From Verrucomicrobiota bacterium (GTDB lineage Bacteria; Verrucomicrobiota; Verrucomicrobiia; Opitutales; Opitutaceae), in NCBI GenBank assembly GCA_016222805.1, contig JACRQG010000013.1, positions 1 to 64,000 of the forward strand: a stretch of 64,000 bases of DNA, read 5' to 3'. The notes under the pieces are model-generated. The model was not told the DNA's origin. It was given only the letters and a program-made list of their open reading frames with translations, and ran no database searches. The position numbers and the translations under genes were made by a program. Positions 1 to 9,832 of this stretch are shown here, piece after piece. Each line of letters opens with the position of its first letter. Position 1 is the stretch's first letter.

Positions 1-534
1 GAGCGAGGGTCAAAGAGGGCATGGACGGGCGGGTGGAGGCGGATTTATTCACATTGCGCCGGGCCGGTGCTCCTAGGCATGCCGTTCAGGCCGTCCGCGC
101 GCCGTCTTGCCGTAACGAAATTCGTGGTCAGCCACCGAGCAGAGGGAGGATTCAAGGGCGAATCCGTAAGACGCTGATGACTGTGGTCTAAGGGAGGTGT
201 TACTGCAGAGGCCGCTGGGCTAAGGCTCGAGCGACATGGGAAAGAACGAACGACACGGTCCTGACAACTGGCGGAGGGCGGAGTAACTGTGAACCAAAAA
301 ACCATTTCAAGGCCAACTTTCCCACAACTTGTTCACACCGGGTTTGAGCATAAGTTTTTTCATTTTTTCGTTGCCAGAACCGGTGGCAGTTAGGCGTTCC
401 GCGGGTCCCCGGCTTTTTCGTAGTTTTCGAGAAATTACATCGCCCGCGGGGAGGCTTGGGAAGCCGTCCGCCGGGGGTGTGGAAGGTTACGATACAGTGA
501 CGGGAAGGGACTTTTCGAATACGCGGGGCGGGGG
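1..534. other. Intergenic region, no gene; possible structured RNA
   Basis: No open frame here looks coding. The part from about 60 to 345 can form nested pairings on either strand: a 6-bp helix cgtctt (103-108) with aagacg (168-173) encloses a 4-bp hairpin (124-135) and a 6-bp hairpin (148-153 with 160-165). I looked for the conserved cores of RNase P RNA, tmRNA and SRP RNA on both strands and did not find them. Positions 350-370 form an AT-rich stretch. The region lies just past the 3' end of ispG. Confidence 0.4.
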
Positions 535-2565
<2,031 letters not shown>

Positions 2566-2660
2566 GGAGAGCGACGGGAGCAGGAAGCGGTGGAGGGCGC
2601 CGGATCCGGCATCGCCGACCGCCCCTGCGGGGAGGCCGGACGGCGGCGCGGAGGGAGGAT

Positions 2661-4115
2661 CTACTTCGCCGGGGCCGGCGGCGGAGTCGACGGCGGCGGC
2701 GCGGCCTTGGTTTCGGCGGCCCGATCGGCCTTGTAGTCGCGCACGATGCGCGGCACGTCCGAGAAGATCGTCACGTAGGCCACCATCGAGAGCAGGAGGA
2801 CGAAGAAGACGCTCTGGGCGGTCATGATGACGTTCACGGGCAGGGCCTTGCCGCGCAGGCGGGCGAGGGTGGCGAACAGCATCTGCCCGCCGTCGAGCAC
2901 CGGCAGCGGCAGGAGTTTGAAGATCGCGAGATTCACGTTGAGCAGGATGGTGATCATCAGGACCGCGCGCAGGCCCACCTCGGCGGCCGTATGGAGGATG
3001 CGCACGATCCCGACCGGGCCGGACATCTTGTTCAGGCCGATGTCGGAACTGGGGCTGATCAGGCTGTGCAGGGTGCGGACGGTCCAGCGCGCGACATCGG
3101 CGATCTGCTCAAACGGCGAGACGTGGATGATCTTGTAGCCGGTGCGCAGGGCCAGGCCGAGTGGCGGACCGTTCCGGGACTCCGGGCGCGGCGGAATCGT
3201 GAGCGCGACGGTCTGGCCGTGCCGGCGCACGGTGACCGCGATCGCGCGATTCGCGTGCGTCTCCAGGTGCTGGCGGTAGGTCGAGTCGTTGATGATGATC
3301 TGCCCGTCGAAGGTCAGGATCTCGTCGTCGACCTTGAAGCCGGCCCGCTCGCCCAGCGAACCCGGCGGAACGGCCTGGACGATGAGCTCAAAGCCCGGCC
3401 CGATCCCGACGCGACGGATCTTCTCCTCGCCGGCCAGGCGGGGACTGACCTGGATTTCCAGGGGCTGGCCATTGCGCTCAATCGAAAACGTGACCTGGCG
3501 CTCGCCCGAGGCGGTGCGACCGGAGCCGAGGACGAGGGAATTCTGGATGTCGCTCCAGTTCTCCACCGGGGACCCATCGATGCGGCGGATAAGGTCGCCG
3601 ATCTGCAGGCCGGCCTGCGCCGCGGGGCTTGGCACCTTGGTGCCGTCCGGCAGATCGAGGGTGCGGGCGACATAACCGATGCGCGTCGAGACCATGTCGC
3701 TGCTGATCGGCTGGCCCATCGCCCAGACGAGGCAGGCGAGCACGAAGGCGAAGGCGACGTTGAAGGCCGCGCCGGCGACAAAGACGATCATCTTGGTCGC
3801 ATAGCTGACCGGGGGAAGCTTGCTGACGTCGGCGGTGCTCTCCCCCTCGATCGCGCCCAGATCCGCCAGCTGGGGCAGCAGCACGTAACCGCCAAGGGGG
3901 AACCAGGCGATCCGGTACTCCACGCCATCGCGACCGCGCCAGGACCAGATCGCAGGCCCGAAGCCGATGGAAAAGCGTTCCACGACGGCGCCCCGCCGAC
4001 GCGCGGCGAGGAAGTGCCCGAGTTCGTGGACGAAGATCGATCCGCCGAAGAACAGCACGACGAGGAAGATCGACCAGACGTTCGACAGGAGGGATTGGAG
4101 GAGTTCGTAAGCCAC
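2661..4115 (-). CDS. rseP: Site-2 protease RseP, M50 family zinc metalloprotease
   Basis: This is an inner-membrane intramembrane protease that cleaves transmembrane segments such as anti-sigma factors or signal-peptide remnants. The zinc motif HELGH (H30, E31, H34) lies in the first membrane segment. The second metal motif, LDGG around residues 407-410, lies in a later one. One or two PDZ domains lie between them, roughly residues 150-320, with typical AGL..GD and GERAGFKV..D stretches. The 484-residue length is close to the usual 450, with a Pro/Ala-rich C-terminal tail. It sits 18 bp after dxr, the common bacterial order dxr-rseP. No RseA-type anti-sigma factor is visible nearby, so the substrate is unknown. 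Confidence 0.94.
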   Translation of the reverse strand: MAYELLQSLLSNVWSIFLVVLFFGGSIFVHELGHFLAARRRGAVVERFSIGFGPAIWSWRGRDGVEYRIAWFPLGGYVLLPQLADLGAIEGESTADVSKLPPVSYATKMIVFVAGAAFNVAFAFVLACLVWAMGQPISSDMVSTRIGYVARTLDLPDGTKVPSPAAQAGLQIGDLIRRIDGSPVENWSDIQNSLVLGSGRTASGERQVTFSIERNGQPLEIQVSPRLAGEEKIRRVGIGPGFELIVQAVPPGSLGERAGFKVDDEILTFDGQIIINDSTYRQHLETHANRAIAVTVRRHGQTVALTIPPRPESRNGPPLGLALRTGYKIIHVSPFEQIADVARWTVRTLHSLISPSSDIGLNKMSGPVGIVRILHTAAEVGLRAVLMITILLNVNLAIFKLLPLPVLDGGQMLFATLARLRGKALPVNVIMTAQSVFFVLLLSMVAYVTIFSDVPRIVRDYKADRAAETKAAPPPSTPPPAPAK

Positions 4116-4133
4116 GATGGGTGCGGGCGTGGG

Positions 4134-5339
4134 TTAGAGACGATGGTGGGTCAGGTGGGCTTGGGCGCGGTGCCGGGCTTCGATGTCGGCGGCGATGACC
4201 GCCGGCAGGTCCTCCGGCTCGAAGTTGGTGATGGCGCCCAGAGTGTGTTCCACGACCCGGGGAATCGCAAGGAACGGGATTTGGCCGTCGAGAAAGGCGG
4301 CCACCGCGACCTCGTTGGCGGCATTGAAGATCGCCGGGGCGACCCCGCCCGAGCGCATGGTTTCCCGGGCGAGTCGCAGGAGGGGAAAGCGCCCCTCATC
4401 AACCGGGCGGAACTCGAGCTCCAGCAGTCGCGAGAGATCCAGCGCGGAGTCGACGCCGGGCGCCCGATCGGGATGCAGCAGGGCGTGCTGGATGGGAAAC
4501 GTCATCGACGGCGGGCAGAGTTGCGCGAGCATGGCGCCGTCGGCGAACTCCACCAGGCAGTGCACGATGCTCTGCGGATGCAGCACGGCCGCGCACTGGT
4601 CCGCCCGCAGGCCGAAGAGCCACTGGGCCTCGATGAGTTCGAGGCCCTTGTTCGCGAGGGTGGCGGAGTCGACCGTGACCTTGGGACCCATCGCCCAGTT
4701 CGGATGGCGCAGGGCGTCGGCCGGGGTGACCCGGGCCAGGCGTTCGGCCGGCCAGTCGCGAAACGCGCCGCCGCTGGCGGTAAGCACGACCCGGCGGACG
4801 GCGGCGTGCCGGTGGCCCTCGAGGCACTGGAAGACGGCGTTGTGCTCGCTGTCGACCGGAAGGAGCCGGGCGCGATGACGCCGGGCCTCGGCCATGACGA
4901 ACTTGCCGGCCAGGACCAGGATTTCCTTGGACGCGAGGGCGAGGTCCTTGCCGGCGGCAAGGGTGGCCAGGGCGGGTTCCAGGCCGGTGGTGCCGACCAC
5001 GGCGACCAGGACGGTGTCGGCCTCGGGGAGGCGGGCGAGTTCCGTCAGGCCGGCCAGGCCCTCGACGAGGCGCGTGCCGTCGGGAAAAGCCTGGGGATGG
5101 GCGCGGGCGGCGGCGACGGCCGCAGGATCGAACAGCCCGACCTGGCGCACGCCGAAACGACGGGCGATGGCGGCGAGTTTTTCCCAGTTGGCGCGGGCCG
5201 CGACGCCGACGAGTTCAAGGCGGTCGGGGTGCGCGGCGATCACGCGGAGGGTGTTTTCGCCAATGGAACCCGTGGCGCCCAACAGGACGACACGTTTGCG
5301 GGAAGGAGAGGTGGAGGAGGCCACGAAACTGCCCATCAT
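4134..5339 (-). CDS. dxr: 1-deoxy-D-xylulose 5-phosphate reductoisomerase
   Basis: Dxr is the first committed enzyme of the MEP isoprenoid pathway, converting DXP to MEP with NADPH and a divalent metal. The NADPH-binding loop GATGSIG is at residues 21-27. Further typical motifs are ALASKEILV, the metal/substrate site LLPVDSEHNAVFQ, ASGGAFRD, and the HPNWxMGxKVTVDSATLxNKGLE block. The 401-residue length is normal. Two adjacent ATG codons (5339 and 5336) are possible starts. It lies between cdsA (55 bp upstream) and rseP (18 bp downstream) in one operon that also ends with ispG. Confidence 0.97.
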   Translation of the reverse strand: MMGSFVASSTSPSRKRVVLLGATGSIGENTLRVIAAHPDRLELVGVAARANWEKLAAIARRFGVRQVGLFDPAAVAAARAHPQAFPDGTRLVEGLAGLTELARLPEADTVLVAVVGTTGLEPALATLAAGKDLALASKEILVLAGKFVMAEARRHRARLLPVDSEHNAVFQCLEGHRHAAVRRVVLTASGGAFRDWPAERLARVTPADALRHPNWAMGPKVTVDSATLANKGLELIEAQWLFGLRADQCAAVLHPQSIVHCLVEFADGAMLAQLCPPSMTFPIQHALLHPDRAPGVDSALDLSRLLELEFRPVDEGRFPLLRLARETMRSGGVAPAIFNAANEVAVAAFLDGQIPFLAIPRVVEHTLGAITNFEPEDLPAVIAADIEARHRAQAHLTHHRL

Positions 5340-5394
5340 GCAGGAATGGAGGGCGCGGCGGCAAGCACCCGCGGGCGGGGGCGAGGCGTCCGGC

Positions 5395-6225
5395 TCACGG
5401 CAGGCGGAAGATCAGGTAGCCGAGCGGGGCGACAAGGATGATGCTGTCGCTGAGGTCGAACATGCCGCCAATCCCCGGGATGGTCGAACCGGAGTCCTTG
5501 ATGTTCGCGCGGCGCTTGATCACGGATTCGATCAGGTCGGCGACGATGGCGACAGCCCCGATCGGGGCGGCCAGGAGCGCGGCGACCCCCGGGGTGAGAT
5601 GCGGTGGGAAGTGGTCCCGGGCGAGCCAGGCAATCAGGGCCCCGACTCCCATCGAGGTGCAAATGCCGCCGGCGGCGCCCTCCCAGGTCTTCTTCGGACT
5701 GATCTGCGGAGACATCTTGTGGCGCCCGATGGCGAGGCCGGTCAGCAGGGCGCCGGTGTCGCAGAACTTGGCGACGGCCACGAGCCAAAGCGCCAGCAGG
5801 AGGCGCCCGTCCGCGGTGAGGGTGTCGCCAGGCAGGGGGGTGATGATGGCGACGAGGTAGCTCAGCATGAACGGCACGTAGATGATGCCGAACAACGTCG
5901 AGGCGAGCGCCTCCACACGGGTCTCGGGGGTTCGTTCCCCGAGGAGGCGGATCGCGAAGATCACCGTGGAGAAGGCGAGGAAGAGATCGGCCGGCAGGCC
6001 AAAGCGCGAGTGCAGCCACGGACCCAGCGTGATGGCGGCGCCGAAGGTCATGCCGAACTTGTCAAACGGGTCGTAGCCCGCGCCGTGCATGAGCACGTAA
6101 AATTCCCGCAGGGTGAGGACGGATATCAGCGTGGTGAGCACGATCGCTCCCGTCGTGCGCGTGAACCACAGCACACTCCCGACAATCGTCCACAGCAGCA
6201 CGGTGCTGAAGATGCGTTTTCCCAT
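5395..6225 (-). CDS. cdsA: Phosphatidate cytidylyltransferase (CdsA)
   Basis: CdsA makes CDP-diacylglycerol from phosphatidic acid and CTP at the cytoplasmic membrane, feeding all phospholipid synthesis. The 276-residue protein has multiple hydrophobic helices and the C-terminal CDP-alcohol signature at residues 234-260: SVIKRR, then KDSGSTIPG (K243, D244). The signature differs from the textbook form. The usual PGHGG reads PGIGG (251-254), and the usual DRxD reads DLSD (257-260), so the His and Arg are replaced. Both catalytic aspartates are kept, so activity is likely. It lies 23 bp after uppS and before dxr, a conserved envelope-gene order. Confidence 0.93.
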   Translation of the reverse strand: MGKRIFSTVLLWTIVGSVLWFTRTTGAIVLTTLISVLTLREFYVLMHGAGYDPFDKFGMTFGAAITLGPWLHSRFGLPADLFLAFSTVIFAIRLLGERTPETRVEALASTLFGIIYVPFMLSYLVAIITPLPGDTLTADGRLLLALWLVAVAKFCDTGALLTGLAIGRHKMSPQISPKKTWEGAAGGICTSMGVGALIAWLARDHFPPHLTPGVAALLAAPIGAVAIVADLIESVIKRRANIKDSGSTIPGIGGMFDLSDSIILVAPLGYLIFRLP

Positions 6226-6248
6226 GGAAGGCCGGGCGGGGACGCGGA

Positions 6249-6992
6249 CTACTTGGCGGCCGCCGGCTTGAGCTGGGCGCTCGTCCGGCCGAAACGGCGC
6301 TCGCGGCGGTTGAAATCGGCAATCGCCGCCGCGAGATCGCTCTTGGTGAAATCCGGCCAGAGCACGGGGGTGAAGACGAACTCGGCGTAGGCAGCCTGCA
6401 AGAGGAGGAAATTGCTGATGCGGGTCTCACCCGAGGTGCGGATGACCAGATCCGGTTCGGGCATGTCACTCGTGTAGAGATACCGGCTGAAGGTCGCCCA
6501 GGAACCGTCATTGAGCTTCTCGCGCCCGGACGCCACGGCGGCCGCGTACGCGCGGGCCGCGTCCACCACCTCCGTGCGGGAGCCGTAGTTGAGGGCGAGG
6601 ACGAGCGTGTAGTCGGTGAAACCCTTGGTTTCCTCGATGGTGGTGCGCAGGACCCTCTGGACCCCGGCGGGCAGTTCTTCCGTGCGTCCGATGGTCCGGA
6701 GGCGCACGCGGTCCCGCACGAAGGTGTCGAGTTCCTTCTTGAGGTAGAGTTCGAGCAGACCCATCAGGGCGCCCACCTCCTCCTCGGGGCGTTTCCAGTT
6801 CTCGATCGAGAAGGCATACAGGGTCAGCATCCGCACCCCGAGATCCCGGGCGGCGAACGTGGTCGTGCGCACCGTCTCGACTCCCCGGCGATGGCCTTCG
6901 ATGCGCGGGAGTCCCCGCTGGGTGGCCCAACGACCGTTGCCATCCATGATGATGGCGACATGGGCGGGAGCCTGGGCAGCGGGAGCGGACAT
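6249..6992 (-). CDS. uppS: Isoprenyl transferase (undecaprenyl diphosphate synthase type)
   Basis: This cis-prenyltransferase condenses isopentenyl diphosphate units into the polyprenyl carrier used for peptidoglycan and glycan synthesis. The catalytic motif IIMDGNGRW places the key Asp at residue 17. Further family blocks are GHRRG, LYAFSIENWKRP, and the C-terminal PEPDLVIRTSGE and WPDFT. I chose the ATG at 6990-6992 (247 residues) over a start 22 codons upstream, because the homologous fold begins just before HVAIIMDG and the longer N-terminus is low-complexity Arg/Pro sequence. It is the first gene of the uppS-cdsA-dxr-rseP-ispG operon, so any operon promoter should lie in 6993-7173. Confidence 0.95.
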   Translation of the reverse strand: MSAPAAQAPAHVAIIMDGNGRWATQRGLPRIEGHRRGVETVRTTTFAARDLGVRMLTLYAFSIENWKRPEEEVGALMGLLELYLKKELDTFVRDRVRLRTIGRTEELPAGVQRVLRTTIEETKGFTDYTLVLALNYGSRTEVVDAARAYAAAVASGREKLNDGSWATFSRYLYTSDMPEPDLVIRTSGETRISNFLLLQAAYAEFVFTPVLWPDFTKSDLAAAIADFNRRERRFGRTSAQLKPAAAK

Positions 6993-7127
6993 GGGTCGAC
7001 AGGACCTTGGGTGCCGGCGGGGGGATTGACAAGCCGGCTTCGCGACCCGGTCCGACACGGGGTGTCTTCCGAATTCCCGCCCGTGACGAGAAAGGCGCCG
7101 CGCCGAACCAACTCTCGTGCGATTCAG

Positions 7128-7149
7128 GTGGCGGTTGGGGAACCGCCAC
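7128..7149 (-). terminator. Hairpin after the esterase gene
   Basis: A perfect 9-bp stem (gtggcggtt at 7128-7136 with aaccgccac at 7141-7149) closes a four-G loop. It lies 25 bp beyond the stop codon of the minus-strand esterase gene and before uppS. There is no T-tract after it on the minus strand, so it is at best a weak intrinsic terminator or an mRNA 3'-end hairpin. Confidence 0.4.
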
Positions 7150-7173
7150 TCCTGCCGTCCAAGCCCGCGCCGG

Positions 7174-8142
7174 TCACAGCCCGCGCATGAAGTTGAAGGT
7201 GCGGTCGATCTGGCCTGGCAGCGACTCGTGGACGAAGTCCGGGTAGATCACGACGTCCTTCATCGAAGTGATTTTGTTGTAGGCCGCGAATTGCGTGCTG
7301 GGCAGGCAGATGGTGTCCATCAGGCCGGTGAACATCAGCACTTCCGCCTGGATTCGGGGAGCGAGGTGCTGCACGTCGATGTACCCGAGCTTGGTGAACA
7401 CCGCCTCCTCCCGTTCGTGGCGCGGGTCGAAGGCGCGGAAGTAGAGGCGCAGTTCCTCGTAGGCTTCGCGCGCCTGGTCCATTTCCCAGGTGCGCTGGTA
7501 ATCGGAAAGGAATGGAAACACCGGGGCGCAGCGCCGGAGGCGCGGTTCGAGGGCGGCGCAGGCGAGGGAGAGGGCGCCACCCTGCGAGGCGCCGAAACAC
7601 CCGACCCGCGCGGGGTCCACTTCGGCGAAGCTCATCAGGACCCGGGCAAGTTGCGCGGTATCGAGGAAGATCTGACGGAAGTGCAGCCGGGCCGGATCAG
7701 GGTCATCGAGCCCCCGCACGATGTGCCCGCGAAGGGTCGTGCCTTTGACCTGGCCATTGTCCTCCGAGCGTCCGCCCTGGCCCCGGCAGTCCATCGCCGC
7801 ATAACAGAAGCCCTCCGCCGGCCAGCCAAACTTGTCGAGCCAGTCGCCGCTGTGCCCGGAGTAACCGTGGAACTGCAGCACGGCGGGATGCCGCGTGCCC
7901 GGCGCGGACTTGGGGCGAAGGTACTTGGCGAAAATCCGCGCTCCGCCCACGCCGGTAAACCAGAGTTCAAAGCACTCCACGCGGCTCGATTGCACGACCG
8001 TGGCCGGGCGCAGCTCCGGCCGGGGATCCGTGCCGTCGAGTTCGCGCAGGGCCGCGGCCCAGTAGGCGTCGTGGTCGGCGGGCCGGGGATTGCGGCCCTG
8101 ATAGCGGAAGAGTTCGGCGAGGGGGAGGTCGATCAGTGGCAT
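7174..8142 (-). CDS. Acetylxylan esterase / cephalosporin-C deacetylase family (AXE1)
   Basis: This is an alpha/beta hydrolase of the carbohydrate esterase 7 type, which removes acetyl groups from acetylated xylo-oligosaccharides. The nucleophile elbow is GCFGASQGG with S186. The triad is completed by D276 (GLMDTICLPSTQ) and H305 (DFVHE). The family motif RGQGG is at residues 120-124. The 322-residue length is standard, and no signal peptide is present, so it should act in the cytoplasm on imported oligosaccharides. It follows a minus-strand lipoprotein gene across a 201-bp purine-rich spacer, so co-transcription is uncertain. No xylan-utilisation genes are nearby. Confidence 0.88.
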   Translation of the reverse strand: MPLIDLPLAELFRYQGRNPRPADHDAYWAAALRELDGTDPRPELRPATVVQSSRVECFELWFTGVGGARIFAKYLRPKSAPGTRHPAVLQFHGYSGHSGDWLDKFGWPAEGFCYAAMDCRGQGGRSEDNGQVKGTTLRGHIVRGLDDPDPARLHFRQIFLDTAQLARVLMSFAEVDPARVGCFGASQGGALSLACAALEPRLRRCAPVFPFLSDYQRTWEMDQAREAYEELRLYFRAFDPRHEREEAVFTKLGYIDVQHLAPRIQAEVLMFTGLMDTICLPSTQFAAYNKITSMKDVVIYPDFVHESLPGQIDRTFNFMRGL

Positions 8143-8343
8143 GGAGCGGAAAAGAGGAAGACGGGGAAGAGTGGAAGACGTGGAAGAGAGGAAGACGTGG
8201 GAAACGGGGGACAGGGAGAAAAGATGAATCGGGGGAAATGGCAGAAAGAAAAAACGGGGGGAGACGGGAAGACTTGGGAGACGGGGAAGAGAGGCGGGGA
8301 CGATGGGGAGACTGGGGGAAACGAGGAGACGCGGGGAGAGAGG
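8143..8343. repeat. Purine-only tract with degenerate ggaagac/ggggaaga repeats
   Basis: Nearly every base on the plus strand here is G or A. It is built from imperfect reiterations of units such as gaagacgggg, ggaagacgtgg and gagacgggg. It fills the whole gap between two minus-strand genes, so their mRNA would contain a long C/U-rich stretch. A tract of this kind can form triplex or slipped structures. No promoter is obvious inside it. Confidence 0.7.
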
Positions 8344-9099
8344 TCAGAACACGCGGAGGAAGGAGCGGGGGCCGGCGTCGACCAGGGGGGTGGCCCCGGG
8401 AAGCACCTGCGTGCGGGTGAGGCGGCCCGCGGCGTCGAAGACACCAATCTCGCCCTTCCGACCGGCGAGCGGCGCGAGGCACTCGCCGCGATCGGCGTCG
8501 AAGGCCAGGGCGGGCCCGGCCTGGCTCTCCAGCCGATACTCGCGGAGAAAACGACCGCGCCGATCGTGCACGGTGACGCGCCGGCCGTCGGGACCGAGGG
8601 CGAGCAGCTGGTCGTTCGTGGCGTCAAGGGCCAGGCCGATCGGATGGCCGGAGATCTGGTCGAGAGAAAAGGTCCCGACAAGTTTCCCCAATCGCGTGCA
8701 CTCGATGATTTCGCCGGTCCGCGCACCGAGGAGGTAGAGGTGTCCGTCGCGCGGGCGCACGGCGAGGTCGCCGGCGGCGGGAGGAGCACCGTCAACCGTG
8801 AACTCCCGCTTGATGGCGCGCGCCGGGCGATCGACGACACGGATGCGGTTGCCGGGCGCCAGTCGGAGGAAGAAATGATCCGTGAACGGGTCGTAGGCAA
8901 AGCCAGTGAGGGTGTCGTCGGGTTCGAGGAAACTGGGCACTTCCTGGGCGCCAGGAGGGCCTTCATCGAGGATCGGTTGCGCCGGCCCCGCGGAAACCGC
9001 GTAGACGTGCAGGGCGCCGCGGGTGGCACAGCCGGACAGGGCCAGGCCGGCCAGCGCGAGTGCCACGCCGGGGAGGCGTGTGAGTTTTCGCGTTGTCAT
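8344..9099 (-). CDS. Putative lipoprotein with beta-propeller-like repeats, function unknown
   Basis: The 251-residue product starts with a positively charged N-terminus, a hydrophobic segment and a lipobox LSGC with C24 as the predicted lipidated residue, so it should be anchored in an envelope membrane. The rest is made of recurring blocks resembling NHL or SMP-30-type beta-propeller blades: a GxAxDP/xxNDQLxAL pattern followed by a VxVxDRxGR strand. I recognise no catalytic motif. The start at 9097-9099 was chosen because it places the signal peptide at the N-terminus. The longer frame overlaps the divergent gene at 9128. The 28-bp gap to that gene must hold both starts. Confidence 0.7.
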   Translation of the reverse strand: MTTRKLTRLPGVALALAGLALSGCATRGALHVYAVSAGPAQPILDEGPPGAQEVPSFLEPDDTLTGFAYDPFTDHFFLRLAPGNRIRVVDRPARAIKREFTVDGAPPAAGDLAVRPRDGHLYLLGARTGEIIECTRLGKLVGTFSLDQISGHPIGLALDATNDQLLALGPDGRRVTVHDRRGRFLREYRLESQAGPALAFDADRGECLAPLAGRKGEIGVFDAAGRLTRTQVLPGATPLVDAGPRSFLRVF

Positions 9100-9127
9100 C
9101 GCCCGGGCACGCAGCGTGATTTCCTGG

Positions 9128-9826
9128 ATGAAAGTCGCGTTCATCAGTGGCACGAGCATCGTGAATTCCACGTTGTTTGCGGAGTGGGAGGTGGCGACGA
9201 TCGAGACGAAATTCGGGCCCGTCACCTACAAAAAGCGGGGCGAACAGGTGTTGATCAACCGGCACGGCTACGGTTTCCCGCTGCCGCCGCACGCGATCAA
9301 CTACCGCGCCAACATCGCGGCGCTCGCCGATCTCGGCTTTCGCGAGGTGGTGTCGCTCAATTCCGTCGGGTCGCTGAAGAAGGAACTGCCGCCGGGGACT
9401 TTCGTGTCGTGCAGCGACTACGTCGGGCTGCAGCAGGGGCCGGCGACCTTCTTTGACACCGAACTGAAGGGGGGCGCGCCGGGAATTCCCAACAACCTGA
9501 TTCCGCGACTGGTGGCGGAACTGGCGCCGGAGTTCATGATTCAGACCGGCAAGGTCTACGTGCAGATGCGCGGGCCCCGCTTTGAAACCAAGGCGGAGAT
9601 TCGAATCGTGAAGGACTGGGGCGACGTCATCGGCATGACCGCGGCCCACGAGGCGGACCTGTGCACCGAGGCCGGCCTGAACTACAACAGCCTCGCGTTG
9701 ATTGACAATTTCTCGAACGGCCTCGAAGGCACCGAGATTGACTTCGTGAAATTCAAGGATCTGGTGAAGGACAACCAGACGCGCGTGAACCGGCTCTTTG
9801 CGCGGCTGCTGGAGATTCTTGGCTGA
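9128..9826 (+). CDS. Purine nucleoside / methylthioadenosine phosphorylase family protein
   Basis: Members of this PNP_UDP_1 / MTAP family phosphorolyse purine nucleosides or 5'-methylthioadenosine to free base and ribose 1-phosphate. Family features are the phosphate-loop start FISGTSIVN, the RHG phosphate-binding segment, HAINYRANIAAL, the SVGSL block, and the substrate motif VQMRGPRFETKAEI followed by IGMTAAHEADL. The 232-residue length is a little short of the usual 260-290. The ATG at 9128 was chosen because the fold starts directly after it, and it leaves only 28 bp to the divergent lipoprotein gene. The exact substrate cannot be told from sequence alone. Confidence 0.82.
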   Translation: MKVAFISGTSIVNSTLFAEWEVATIETKFGPVTYKKRGEQVLINRHGYGFPLPPHAINYRANIAALADLGFREVVSLNSVGSLKKELPPGTFVSCSDYVGLQQGPATFFDTELKGGAPGIPNNLIPRLVAELAPEFMIQTGKVYVQMRGPRFETKAEIRIVKDWGDVIGMTAAHEADLCTEAGLNYNSLALIDNFSNGLEGTEIDFVKFKDLVKDNQTRVNRLFARLLEILG

Positions 9827-9832
9827 CGTCCG

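Noticed and set aside
45-305. An 86-codon minus-strand frame near the left end
   Set aside because: It is Pro/Ser/Arg-rich and non-homologous, and overlaps the structured-RNA candidate.
318-337. Two DnaA-box-like 9-mers (tttcccaca and ttgttcaca) close to an AT-rich stretch
   Set aside because: Each has two mismatches to TTATCCACA and there are only two of them. No dnaA, dnaN or other replication-origin gene is nearby, so this is not enough to call an origin.
7117-9456. A 779-codon open frame on the plus strand
   Set aside because: It runs antisense through the esterase and lipoprotein genes and across the purine tract. The composition is Gly/Arg/Glu-rich with no motif.
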